Assembly: GCA_013396755.1 (NCBI GenBank)
Contig: VWZF01005811.1
Coordinates: 62,001-126,000, forward strand
Direction: 5' to 3'
Length of the DNA stretch: 64,000 nucleotides
DNA from: Sclerurus mexicanus
Lineage: Eukaryota > Chordata > Aves > Passeriformes > Furnariidae
Below, one piece after another: positions 1 through 9,285 of this stretch; position 1 is the first letter of the stretch; each line of letters starts with the position of its first letter. The notes under the pieces are model-generated. The model was given only the letters and a program-made list of their open reading frames with translations. It did not search any database and was not told the DNA's origin. Made by a program: the position numbers and the translations under genes.

Positions 1-704
1 GGAGAACCTGGGGGCCGTTTGTGTAGCAAAGAGGATTCTTATGTGGGCAAAATGCTCTGTCATTCTAGATCCCTTTTTAAATATTCTTATGTGTCAAAAG
101 ACTTTAAAATGATGACAAGGTAATATAAGTTTTAAATTTGCTTCCAAACACAGTATTTTCTAACTACACTTTAGCTCAGGAAATCTCCAGGGTCTGAAAT
201 TTCTTTTTTAAATACTACATTTTTGTGTATATTTCATTTACTTCATGATCTGCTATATGAATTTGAAAACTTTCAAGCTACAAAGCTGAGCTGCAATTAG
301 TCAAAGGGTATTTTTCCTGCTGTGTATCTGCAGTAGATGAGCTTTTATAATTTACTGTCCACTATGTATTTGCTGCTTGTAAGTTGGATAAATGAAAAAA
401 GAAAACCCTACCCCTCAGTGTATTTGTTTCAAGATGACACATGTACATAAAGGCAGTTTCTAAGTTGGTGACATTTTCAAGTGTCACACTTCAGCCATTC
501 TGTGTCTCAGTTTGACTACCTGTAGAAGTGTAACAGCCATTAACTACCTCAGAATCTGCTCCCGAGACTTAGCAAACCTATGGACATAAAGTATTCCAGT
601 ATCGTTGAAAAGAAGTCATTGGTTTTTCTCTTTAGAAAAGCTCTAGAGAGGCTGGACAGTGTCCTAGGACAAGAAGAAATCCTTGGCAGGTGCCTTCCCA
701 TTGC
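1..704. other. Unannotated AT-rich DNA, no gene seen
   Basis: Unique-looking AT-rich sequence with no recognisable repeat, RNA gene or coding frame. No open frame of note starts here before the CR1 that follows. Confidence 0.6.
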
Positions 705-1000
705 ACAGGATCATGGGATACACTGAGGTGGAAGGGACCCACAAGGATCACCCAGTCCAGCTCCTGGCCCTGCACAGGACCAGCCCCAAGAGTCACCCCC
801 TGTGCCCCAGAGCATCATCCAAACCCTCCTGGAGCTCTGGCAGCCTTGGGGCTGTGCCCACTGCCCTGGGGAGCCTGGGCAGTGCCCACCACCCTCTGGG
901 GGAAGAACCTTTTGCTGAGATCCAACCTCAGCATGCCCTGACCCAACTCCAGCCCTTCCCTGGGTGCTGTCCCTGCTCACAGCTCAGTGCAGAACTCTTT
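705..1000 (-). mobile_element. CR1 LINE fragment, type B tail, 5'-truncated
   Basis: Read on the minus strand this is the 3' end of a chicken-repeat-1 (CR1) non-LTR retrotransposon. The plus strand runs tail first: 'ggaagggacccacaaggatc', then 'gcacaggaccagccccaag', then 'ctgggggaagaacctttt'. The same string of blocks recurs at about 10 other places in the window, which identifies it internally as a dispersed repeat. It stops inside the 3' untranslated part, so it is dead on arrival by 5' truncation, as most CR1 copies are. The frames that cross it are repeat-derived, not genes. Confidence 0.93.
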
Positions 1001-3366
1001 TCCTTGCACTGGTCAGTATAAATGAGAGTCTGGATCAGAACTGCAGGTCGCTCACAGGTTGATCAATGTCCATGATGTCATGCTCCAGCTGGGACATGTC
1101 ACTCTTAGTCCTGACTTGTACATGTCACTCCTGTCACGTTCCCAGGGTTCCTGTAGTTATGCCTGAGGCAGTGCTGAGGTGTTCAAGCAGCAGTGAGCTA
1201 AGCCTGGCTCACTGGGGCGGCGACTCTTCTGCATCTGATGGGACTGTGGCTCCTGTCTCTTTGTTTTGGCAGGGGGTGGGACCTGGAGAGCTGCTCTGCT
1301 GCTCTGGGTAGTGATATGTACAATTTTCTTGTTCCCAAGTAGCTACACAGGGTCTGCTACCACAGCTGTATATCTGGGGAATGGCAAGATACCCTGGTAA
1401 TACGTGATTAAGAGACCATTGAGCATTCTCAGTCACTCTAAAAAGGAGTGTTATTATTCAATTTCATTGAAAAATGTTTATATTTTAAATGCAATTTTTC
1501 AAAAAGGATTTTCTCAGGTTTGGTGGAGTTTTTGCTTGTACGTTTTCTCATTTGATTGGGAAAAACATACAAAACATACAAACAGAAAAACCCAAACAAA
1601 CAAAAAGCAGCCAGGTCTAAAAATTGCTTATTTCACTGTGAATAGAACCCATATAATTTGTAGTAACAAAAAGTGCTGACCTGAAGGTTCCTGAGCTTCA
1701 AAACAGTGAGAAAACCTCTCCAAAATTCCTGTAAGAAAAAATGGAATTTGATAGACTGACTGGTGTACAGGAGCCTCTGTTTCACCAGAGTGGTGATAGG
1801 GGCTTGCACCAGGCTCTCCCACATTGTAGGTGAGGACATAAACACTTGGGCTCTGCATCCTTTCTACGTCAGGGTTCTGCTGGGGTGGGCAGCAGGGATG
1901 GCTCCAGAAGGTGAGCAAAGCCATCACTTGCAAGGGGAGGAGACAGACCCAGCCCCTTGTGCAGCAAGAAGTGACTGGTAACAGCTAAACCAAGAGCACA
2001 CAAACTGCAGTTTTTTAACGTCCCTACTCTGAAGTGCCCAGAGTTGTCAAATTCCATGTTGTGGATGGGTAGCCCTCCACTGACCCGCAGGCAAAGGGCT
2101 GGATGGCCCCTGCAGCACTTGTGATGCCTCCCAGAGCAGTTCTGTGACACTCTCTGTGACACTCCTTGTACTCATAGGGAGTTTGGAACAGTCTTGCTTT
2201 TTTAGCACCATTCTTATCTGTTCTAACATGAGGGAGGGAGGAACCCAACCTGAAATGAAGGTTTGTATCTGGATCAGCAGTGTGGAGCTGAGGTGAGAGC
2301 TGAGGTCCCTGTCTAGGTCTCCTCAAGAGAAAACAACACACAGGCACACGGGCTGTATTTTCACCAGTGAAATAATGTATGCTCTATCTGATGAGGTTGG
2401 GTACAGGCTGAGCAGGAGAGCTGCCAGCATGGATTGCCTAGGTCATTGCATGACACTGTCTAAATTAATTTTATTTATTATCCCATATAGCATCTATAAC
2501 AACACCACTTGTGCCATGACAGACCAATACTTCTAATAAAATAGATTGTACAGTTTTTATGACCTTTGGGACTTGGACTGACAGCTTCATGAGGCTGAAT
2601 GTTTTGAATGAGGGAGACACTGTTCTGACCCAGCCTGGTGCTCTCCGTGATGGAGAGCTTCATGTCCACCTTCATTCCATTGGCCAGAGCATTGCTTGGT
2701 GTCTGCTCAGGCATCAGGTGCACAGGTTCAGGTCTGAAGCAGCTCCCATGGGAAAAGGCAAGCCCATCCCTGGGATTGTCTTTGTTCAGGGACCAGGGTG
2801 CACTTGGTGGGTGATGAAGGATGGGAGACCTGGTGTGTGCCTCAAGGAGATTTAACTTCAGGGGGGAAAGTAATCTGTAGTGTAAGTTGTGTGGTGCAGG
2901 AAGTAAAGTAGTAGGAATGACATGAACTGATGAAGGAAGGATTTGGGGAGGAGCAAGGAGGGAGTGACAATGAGGCAGGACGGGCTGGTGTCGGTGCTCG
3001 ATGATGGATTGTGCTGCTTCTCCTGTCCTGAGCACCCACCCTGACGGAATGGATCTGGAGGGGTGGAGGAAGCCCATGAAAACAGGAAAATGATATGTGT
3101 GAAAGGATGGGGGATAGTAGTGAATGAAAATGTATAAATCTGTATGTTGGCTCTAAAGGTGGTTTAAGGGTGTAGTTCAAGTTGTATGTGTTGATAAGAA
3201 AGGGTTTCAGTAGTAAGAAATAAATACAATGGAATAGTCAGAAGATCTGTAAACTATGTGGGATCTGAGTATGACACAAATGGTGGTGAATAAGGGGTGG
3301 AGACTGTGTTGAGTCTGGCTGAGCTGGAGTTCATTTTCCCTTCACAGCCCTCACAGCCCTGGGCTT
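1001..3366. other. Unannotated DNA, no gene supported
   Basis: No recognised repeat. It holds a 199-codon minus-strand open frame (2478-3077). That frame has no recognisable domain, is rich in Pro, His and Ser, and overlaps a plus-strand frame. One frame of this length is about what chance gives in 64 kb of such DNA. A short near-repeat of 'catgtcactc' occurs around 1095-1125. Confidence 0.55.
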
Positions 3367-3560
3367 TGCGTTGGGAGCTGCAAAGGTGTTGGTAGCACAT
3401 CAGTGTTTGGCTGCTGCTGAGCAGGGCTGGCACAGCATTGACAGTCTCCCAACATTCTGCCCCCATCAAGGATGGGCAAGATCCTGGCAGGGAACACAAC
3501 CAGGCCACTTGATCCAAATTAACCAAGGGGATATTCCAGGCCATGCGACATCAGCTCAAA

Positions 3561-3567
3561 TATAAAA
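3561..3567 (+). promoter_or_regulatory. TATA box of the LTR
   Basis: TATAAAA lies about 130 bp upstream of the AATAAA signal inside the LTR, the expected retroviral U3/R spacing. Activity today is unknown. Confidence 0.6.
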
Positions 3568-3698
3568 GCTAAGGAAAAGAGGAGAAAGAGGTGGTCATTC
3601 GTTGTTCACAACATTTGCCTTCCGGAGCAGCCACTCCATGTGCTGAAGCCCTGCCTGCCAGGATGGAGCTGGACATGACTCATTAATTGGAAATTGAG

Positions 3699-3704
3699 AA
3701 TAAA
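3699..3704 (+). terminator. Polyadenylation signal of the LTR
   Basis: AATAAA is followed within a few bases by a T-rich stretch (about 3708-3722), a usual arrangement for LTR 3' processing. Confidence 0.55.
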
Positions 3705-3889
3705 CCTCTTTTTTTTTTTTTCCTCTTTGCTTGCTCACGCACAAACTTTGACTTTTCCTTCTGTGAACTGCCTTATGTCCACCTATGAGCTGTTTTCCAT
3801 CTCATTCTCCATCCCCTGTCCAGATGAGAAGGGCAGTGATAGAGTGGCTCGTTGGGCACTTGAAGTCCAGCCAAGGACAACCCACCCCA

Positions 3890-6800
3890 GCTCTTTAGGC
3901 TGACCAGGAGCTGTCCAGGTTTCCCCTCTCTCCAAGTCATAGAGACACACAGGAAGCGGCTGGAGTGATTTCCCTGTATATTGACCTGCAGCAGAAGTGT
4001 CACACCATAACACAGTTCCAGCCTTTGCACAGACTTGCAGCCCTGGAGAAGCACCCAGGCTTTGCTGCACTACTTTTTTGGACATTCCAGCTGTGGTATT
4101 TCTTCTTTTGCCACACATCTGGTGCCTGCACTGTTGGGTTTACCCTTCAGACCATCCGTTTTTGTCAAAATCCACCTGTGCTCCCTTCTTAAGTTTAGTT
4201 TTGGTCTGTCCCACATGACAAGCTGCAAAAATAAGGAACGTAAAATTTTTTCAGAACCAAGAACATAACTCTTAGTTAATAACTATTTTCAGTACTTAAT
4301 TTTTCTTTCTCAAAAACCTGCTGGGAACTAACAGGATTAGGATCGTACAGAGAAATTTGAGGCTAGAAGGGTTCAGTCTGTGTATGTCTAACTGTTGTTG
4401 CCCACACTATTTGAAACTAGGAGTACATCTGGGGACTCTTTGATCCCACTATTTTCACTATAATCTCAAATAGTTTACTGTAAAGTTGCTAAATGTGACC
4501 TCCCCAGGCTGTCACTTGAAGGTCTGTAGCAGCTTTTTTCCCTCAGTAGTTTTAAATATTTTGAATGAAATTTCCTAGTCTTAGAAGTCTGAAAAAACCC
4601 AGTGAAAATGGTAGAAAAGACTGTGCCCTAATGAAATCAGGAGCATCACTGGAATGGGAAGTGCAGAGACCGACGGACCTTGTTTTCTCCTCTCCAGTGC
4701 CATTTCAAGGCCTGAGCTCTGGGCATTCCTTGCTTTCACAAGCCTGTGTGAATCAGCAGTGTGTTGTGAGACTTATTTTACAGAAAGAAAAGTTAGATTT
4801 TTTTCCAAGCAGCTCATCTTTCACTTGGGAACATGAGAAAGGGGCGAGATTCCCAAAAACGCTGGGCAGCCTTCTGAGAGCTGCGCGAGCCCCGGCCCGG
4901 CGCACTGACTTCATGTGCACAGATCCTGCTGAAGCAGGGGAAATTTGAGCTGAGCTGTGTTGAAAATCTGTCCAACTCAAGCATTTTAAAGATATTTAGG
5001 CCTTGTTCCACTCATTGCTGCAAGACTCAAGTGAGACAGGTTATAGGTTTAAATTCCCTTGAAACGGGCGGCAGGGAAACATTGAGGTGTGTTCCAAAGT
5101 ATCCCTGCTCTGCATTTTCATTATAAGATGGAGATTATTTGCCTAAAATCACACAGATTCAAGTTTGTATTTTTAATCGCAAGGCTATTCCATTTCCCTA
5201 TAGATAGTTGCAAACTGAAATAATGAGATGAGAAGAAAAAATGATGAGATTAAAAATTCCTTAAAATATGTGAATATGGCAATGCTTTTTTGTAAGGGTG
5301 GGACGTGCCCTGTTCCGCTGTGCTTCTGAGAGATAATCTCGTCTAACAACTTGTCTTGGCTTTTGGTTTCTCACTGAAAGCCTGGACTTTTCTGTTGGAA
5401 AAGATAATATCCTAAACATATGTGTAATGATTGATTCCTCTGGACGTATGTTCAGCGTGTGTAATGCTCCCTTAAGGGAACAAACACGGATGTGGTTGAG
5501 TCAGCAGGATGGGAACACTCATTTAATCAGTGTTTTTTAGTCAATATTTACTAAAAAGACAAAACAACTTTTTGCTCTGTGGGGAATATAACATTGTATT
5601 TCCTAATATAATAACTTATGGATAAAATGTTTAATTAACCCACTAAAGGTTCTCTTAATGCTTCACTAATACAAACAATGATCAGCTTCTTTAAAGTGTT
5701 GCTTACATTTCATCTACTATTAATAACATTTTTCTAGAAGTTTTATAGTGAATGATTTTTAATCACCCTCAATGATTTTAACTTCAACTTGATGATCTGA
5801 CATTATCATTAATATGTGATAGAGTATTGTTTGTGTGGCCAGAAACATTTTAGTTAGAGTTGGACATCTTGTAGAGCTGAGCATGGGATTTTCAAAATAC
5901 TTTGTCTTACAGAGGCCATTATGAATACCCATCATCTGTTCCCGATGGGGTAGGCAACCTCTAATGCCTCTTAGACTTGGTTCTAATTTCCTCTACTGTT
6001 GTAACAAAGAACAGCAATGTCAGAAGAATATTAAAAGTGCAGTTTTCAAGCCTGAGAGTCCTGCTGGTGGCTAATGGATACACACTGCCCATGCTTGAGA
6101 ATATTAGAGGCATTGTGTATCCACAGTTTCCTTTTGTTTTCCCAAGACTTGCAAATTCTAAGGATCTTGGTATGTATTAGACTGGACTGTGGTTCAGCTG
6201 TGGCATGAGAGATGGCAAAAGATGCATTTTATCCAGAAACACAATTTTCTGTTTGATTCAACCAGATGTGTCTCCTTCAGCTATACATACATGAACCCCA
6301 TGCATGCTCCATCAGTGAGAGAAGTATCTTTCTCCTTCCCTTGCCCTCATTCCCACGTGAAAGCCATCCCGGTGCAGCCCTCAAACTTTGTGGGAAAGTG
6401 GAGCAGCTTATCCCTTGTGTAGAAAATTATAAAACTTGAAATCAAGGTTATGTCTGGGAAATTATATTAAATGTGAAAACATACTGGAGTAGCCAACTCG
6501 GTTTTGGATCCCTCGGTCTAATCTTGGAATTTTTACAGCCAGTTGCATTCAGCAAAGCATCCCCGGGATGTGTTGTGTGCAACTGCACTACTGGAAAATA
6601 GATGTTTGCAGAGCAGTTGTAGGGCTGCTGAAATGAATCTCCATGTGAAGACTCTTGTCCCTGTGAGCAGTGGCTTTTGTGTTCTTGAGCACGTGGGTGT
6701 CATCCAGGTTTGCTGTTGTCTTCTGGATCTGGAGAAACCTCACAGAGTGCTGCAGAGGAGTGGGTGATTGGGCAAAACAATGGCAAGGACACAGAAACAA

Positions 6801-7503
6801 GCAACTCGTGCTCCTGGGGAGCACAAGTCAAGTCATTCTTGTCATCAGACATCCCAGTCACCTGCTGGGATACCTGGGGGACAAATTAGGGTAGCAAAAC
6901 ACATATTGTTTCTTTTGTTAGAAGTGCCAAGTTCGGTGGAGATGAATTGGCCATCTGTTCCACTCCCAGCAACATTCTGGCAAGCCGTAAAGCTCATTTT
7001 TATATGTTGCCACTTTCCATCAGTGCTAACAAAAGTCAGGGGCAATTGTTTGGTTTTTCCTTAGAACACTCTTCCTTTTGACAGTGCACAACCAAGACCC
7101 TTTTTCACAAAGTTTTGTTCTCCCTCTGGCCCCTCCGTATTTGCACACGACATTCGGGTACCTTATCTCCAAGTGAGAGGGTAACCAGACACCTATTTAG
7201 GCTTGAAACTGAACCCCCTCTATGGACTGCCCAACAAAGAGCTCTTGTCCAAGTACACACCGTTCATCCTAGGGCCAGTCTTCTGGCTGATACAAGTCCT
7301 TGGGTCTGTGCAGGCTTCATCTTGCAGGACAGTCCACACCTCTCCATTAGAGTTGGGGTCATGGCCTCCTCCCACTGTTTTCCTTTCGTGGCCCAAATGA
7401 CAAACTATGGTCATTAGTTACATCCTAACTGATCACGGTGGGCTGCAGTGCTGTCCTCAAACAGGCTGCTGAAGCTGCAGAGTCCTTAAGTGTCTGGATC
7501 AGA
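3890..7503. other. Unannotated AT-rich DNA, no gene seen
   Basis: About 3.6 kb without recognised repeats. Around 5560-5830 it is very AT-rich. Open frames are short, overlap on both strands and show no domain. Nothing supports an exon. Confidence 0.55.
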
Positions 7504-7568
7504 GTCACAGAATCACGGAACATGCTGAGCTGGAAGGGACCCACAAGGATCCTCCAGTCCAACCCTCA
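7504..7568 (-). mobile_element. CR1 LINE, 3' tail piece (split copy, part 1)
   Basis: 'tcacagaatcacggaacatg' followed by 'ggaagggacccacaaggatc' is the type B CR1 tail read on the minus strand. It breaks off at the single N (7569). The upstream part of a CR1 resumes at 7830, beyond an LTR. Confidence 0.88.
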
Positions 7569-7569
7569 N
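7569..7569. other. One-base assembly gap
   Basis: A single N sits exactly where a CR1 tail stops and LTR sequence starts. The roughly 300 bp of CR1 body expected here is missing, so this N probably stands for a longer collapsed or unsized gap. Confidence 0.75.
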
Positions 7570-7609
7570 CAGTCAGGTAAATGGATTAGCAGTCAGGTAA
7601 ATGGATTAA
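7570..7609. repeat. 20-bp tandem duplication
   Basis: The unit 'cagtcaggtaaatggatta' plus one base occurs twice (7570-7589 and 7590-7609) and differs only in its last base. It lies in the U3-like part of the LTR, where such duplications often carry enhancer sites. Confidence 0.85.
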
Positions 7610-7697
7610 CAGTTGAATATAATATGAAAGTTTATGTTTAACTACTATGTCTTCTGTGATGTGTAAAACCAATCATGTAACCTTGCTTGTAAAATAG

Positions 7698-7704
7698 TAT
7701 AAAA
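7698..7704 (+). promoter_or_regulatory. TATA box of the 7.6-kb LTR
   Basis: TATAAAA in the LTR, 70 bases before AATAAA. Confidence 0.6.
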
Positions 7705-7772
7705 GATGCGCTCAAAATGTGGGTCTTCGAGCTCCTGTCTTTGGGACATTAGTCTCCAGGACTCCGGGCCCT

Positions 7773-7778
7773 AATAAA
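7773..7778 (+). terminator. Polyadenylation signal of the 7.6-kb LTR
   Basis: AATAAA lies about 50 bases before the end of the LTR, followed by a GT-rich stretch (7800-7811), as expected for a cleavage signal. Confidence 0.6.
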
Positions 7779-7829
7779 GCACCGCATAAACTGACACTCT
7801 GTTGGTTTGTGTCCTCTCTGCAGGCAACA

Positions 7830-8061
7830 ATACTGCCCTCAGTGTCCTCACATGCTTCCCCTCCAGGCCCTGAACCATCTCTGTGTCCCTCCTCTGGACA
7901 CTCTCCAGTGGCTCCATCTCTCCCTTCCATTGTGTCCCCCCAACCTGCCCCACCATTGCAGGTGAGGCCGCCCCAGTGCAGAGCAGAGTGGGACAATCCC
8001 CTCCCTCCCCTGATGCCCCCAGGACAGGGATGTCCCTCCTGGCTCCAGGGCACTGCTGACT
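7830..8061 (-). mobile_element. CR1 LINE, body piece (split copy, part 2)
   Basis: 'gccctcagtgtcctcacatg' and 'cctctggacactctccagtgg' match, reverse-complemented, the 5' part of the CR1 at 58316 ('gagagtgtccaaaggagg', 'gtgaggacattgagagcac'). It continues further into the element than most copies here, reaching the region that encodes the end of the CR1 reverse-transcriptase protein, but no intact frame survives. It is probably the same insertion as 7504-7568, split by the LTR. Confidence 0.82.
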
Positions 8062-8681
8062 TGTGTTCAAATGCTCAAGCTCTTCTTGTATGTGATAAAA
8101 CACTTCTGATTCCATGTGCTCATCATCATCCCTGGGGTGGATTTATCAATGTGGGGATGTGGCATTTAGCCTGAGAGCAGTGCATCTTATATGACATTAT
8201 ATAGCATATAAGGCATATAAAGCAGATGTATACTTAATAATGGCTTACTCTGCTGAGCTTTTGTTTATGATAACACGTAGCTCTGGCACGTCTCCCTGAG
8301 ACTTCCCCTGAGATCCCACCATTCCCTTGGCCACTCAGGGGTGGTGACAGGGCTGTGGGGAGGCAGAGGGGAGAGAAGTGACTTTGGTCTTTGAGAAGGT
8401 GAAGTTCCTGTCTGGAGAAATGGTTTTGTATATATTCAGATTTTCCAAATTCCTGTAAATACTTCTCATAATAATTCTTTACAGCATTTTTCCCTTCCTG
8501 AATGACTATTTCTGAATGCAGTCCAGCCAGCTGAATTCTCCTGTCATAGGTTTCTCTACGTATGTATTTTGAAATTCCATTTTACTAAACAAAATGGCAC
8601 ATCTAGAAGATATTTCTGACCTTGGTAAGCTTGTCAGTGAAGTCTTGCTTTGTTCAGTTTGATATTATTTTAATATTGCTG
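8062..8681. other. Unannotated AT-rich DNA, no gene seen
   Basis: No gene or known repeat. Around 8193-8225 there is an imperfect repetition of 'catataaggcatataaag'. Confidence 0.55.
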
Positions 8682-8686
8682 ACAGA
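8682..8686. repeat. Target-site duplication, left (acaga)
   Basis: ACAGA directly precedes the LTR start and is repeated exactly at 9281-9285 directly after the LTR end. Confidence 0.85.
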
Positions 8687-8785
8687 TGTTATAGTTTCAA
8701 TACTCATTGGAATTCCTCCCTAAAAGCTCAGAGGCCACGCCTCAGTCTGTAAAATGGTTAACAAAGGGTGACATGAATATTCATA

Positions 8786-8786
8786 N
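8786..8786. other. One-base assembly gap
   Basis: Single N in the LTR, at the edge of its CpG-rich core. The true size is unknown. Confidence 0.8.
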
Positions 8787-8909
8787 CACTCGGCCGCTTT
8801 CATCCGGGGACGTTGCGGGAGCTGCTGTGGAGAGGAGAGGGAGCGCGCCTGTGTTCCTGTACTTCGGACATAGATCTGCTTCTGTCGCCGACCTGGTGAC
8901 CTGCCATCC

Positions 8910-9003
8910 NNNNNNNNNNNNNNNNNNNNNNNNNNNNNNNNNNNNNNNNNNNNNNNNNNNNNNNNNNNNNNNNNNNNNNNNNNNNNNNNNNNNNNNNNNN
9001 NNN
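8910..9003. other. Assembly gap (94 N)
   Basis: Run of N within the LTR core. The flanking 120 bases on the left have many CpGs and high GC, a common cause of sequencing dropout. Confidence 0.99.
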
Positions 9004-9280
9004 GATACAATTGCAGTCCTCTTTTTACCTTGGGGTAGCCAAAAGACCTTTTAACTGTTTGCCTTGTCGTTTGGGGAGGGGGGAAGATTTTATTACAAGC
9101 TTTTGGTGTTTGGTCCTTTCTGGATATACATATAAATGCATTGTGGTTGAGAACTGTTATCATTTTATATATATATTTTTTTCCTAATTAAAGTTCTGTT
9201 TTTCTAACTTTAAAGGGAGAGGGATCATTTTTTTTCTTGGTTAACATAGATATCTTAGTTCTCCCCTTTGAACTAAGACA

Positions 9281-9285
9281 ACAGA
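9281..9285. repeat. Target-site duplication, right (acaga)
   Basis: Exact match of 8682-8686, immediately after the LTR terminus. Confidence 0.85.

Larger units (their letters stand above)
3367..3889 (+). mobile_element. Solo LTR, avian ERVL-like, about 523 bp
   Basis: The element starts TGCGTTGGG and ends in ACCCACCCCA, so it has TG...CA ends. It has a TATA box (3561-3567) preceded by 'gacatcagctcaaa', a polyadenylation signal (3699-3704) followed by a T-rich run, and a 3' block 'agggcagtgatagagtggct' plus 'gtccagccaagga'. The same 3' block ends the LTR at 49254-49713, and the 5' block 'ggtgttggtag' matches the starts of the copies at 13 kb and 49 kb. That order (U3, TATA, polyA signal, U5) is what a retroviral LTR has. 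No internal retroviral genes adjoin it, so it is a solo LTR. I could not find a convincing target duplication; the five bases after it are gctct and those before are ggctt. The ERVL label rests on remembered resemblance to avian LTRs. Confidence 0.75.
7570..7829 (+). mobile_element. Retroviral LTR, 3' part, inside a CR1
   Basis: The segment has a TATA box (7698-7704), an AATAAA (7773-7778) 70 bases on, and a 3' end '...gcaggcaaca', where sequence switches abruptly to CR1. The short TATA-to-polyA spacing suits a class II (ERVK/alpharetrovirus-like) LTR, but the class is inferred. Its start is lost in the N at 7569; an inverted end matching the 3' terminus would read TGTTGCC and is not visible. 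The first 40 bases are a 20-bp tandem duplication. No retroviral gene follows. Confidence 0.72.
8687..9280 (+). mobile_element. Solo LTR with 5-bp target duplications, gapped core
   Basis: The element begins TGTTATAGTT and ends AACTAAGACA; the reverse complement of the end is TGTCTTAGTT, so the ends are imperfect inverted repeats of TG...CA type. It is flanked by identical ACAGA. A second copy lies inverted at 29988-30259 and shares both end blocks but not its flanks. The CpG-rich part (8787-8909) runs into a 94-base N gap; after it comes AT-rich DNA with an ATTAAAG-like polyadenylation signal near 9188. A 5-bp duplication fits ERVL-type (class III) integration. I do not recognise the family. 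The frames crossing it are not genes. Confidence 0.85.

Noticed and set aside
2478..3077. 199-codon minus-strand open frame outside known repeats
   Set aside because: No domain, odd composition (Pro, His, Ser), overlapping frames on the other strand. About one such frame is expected by chance in 64 kb.
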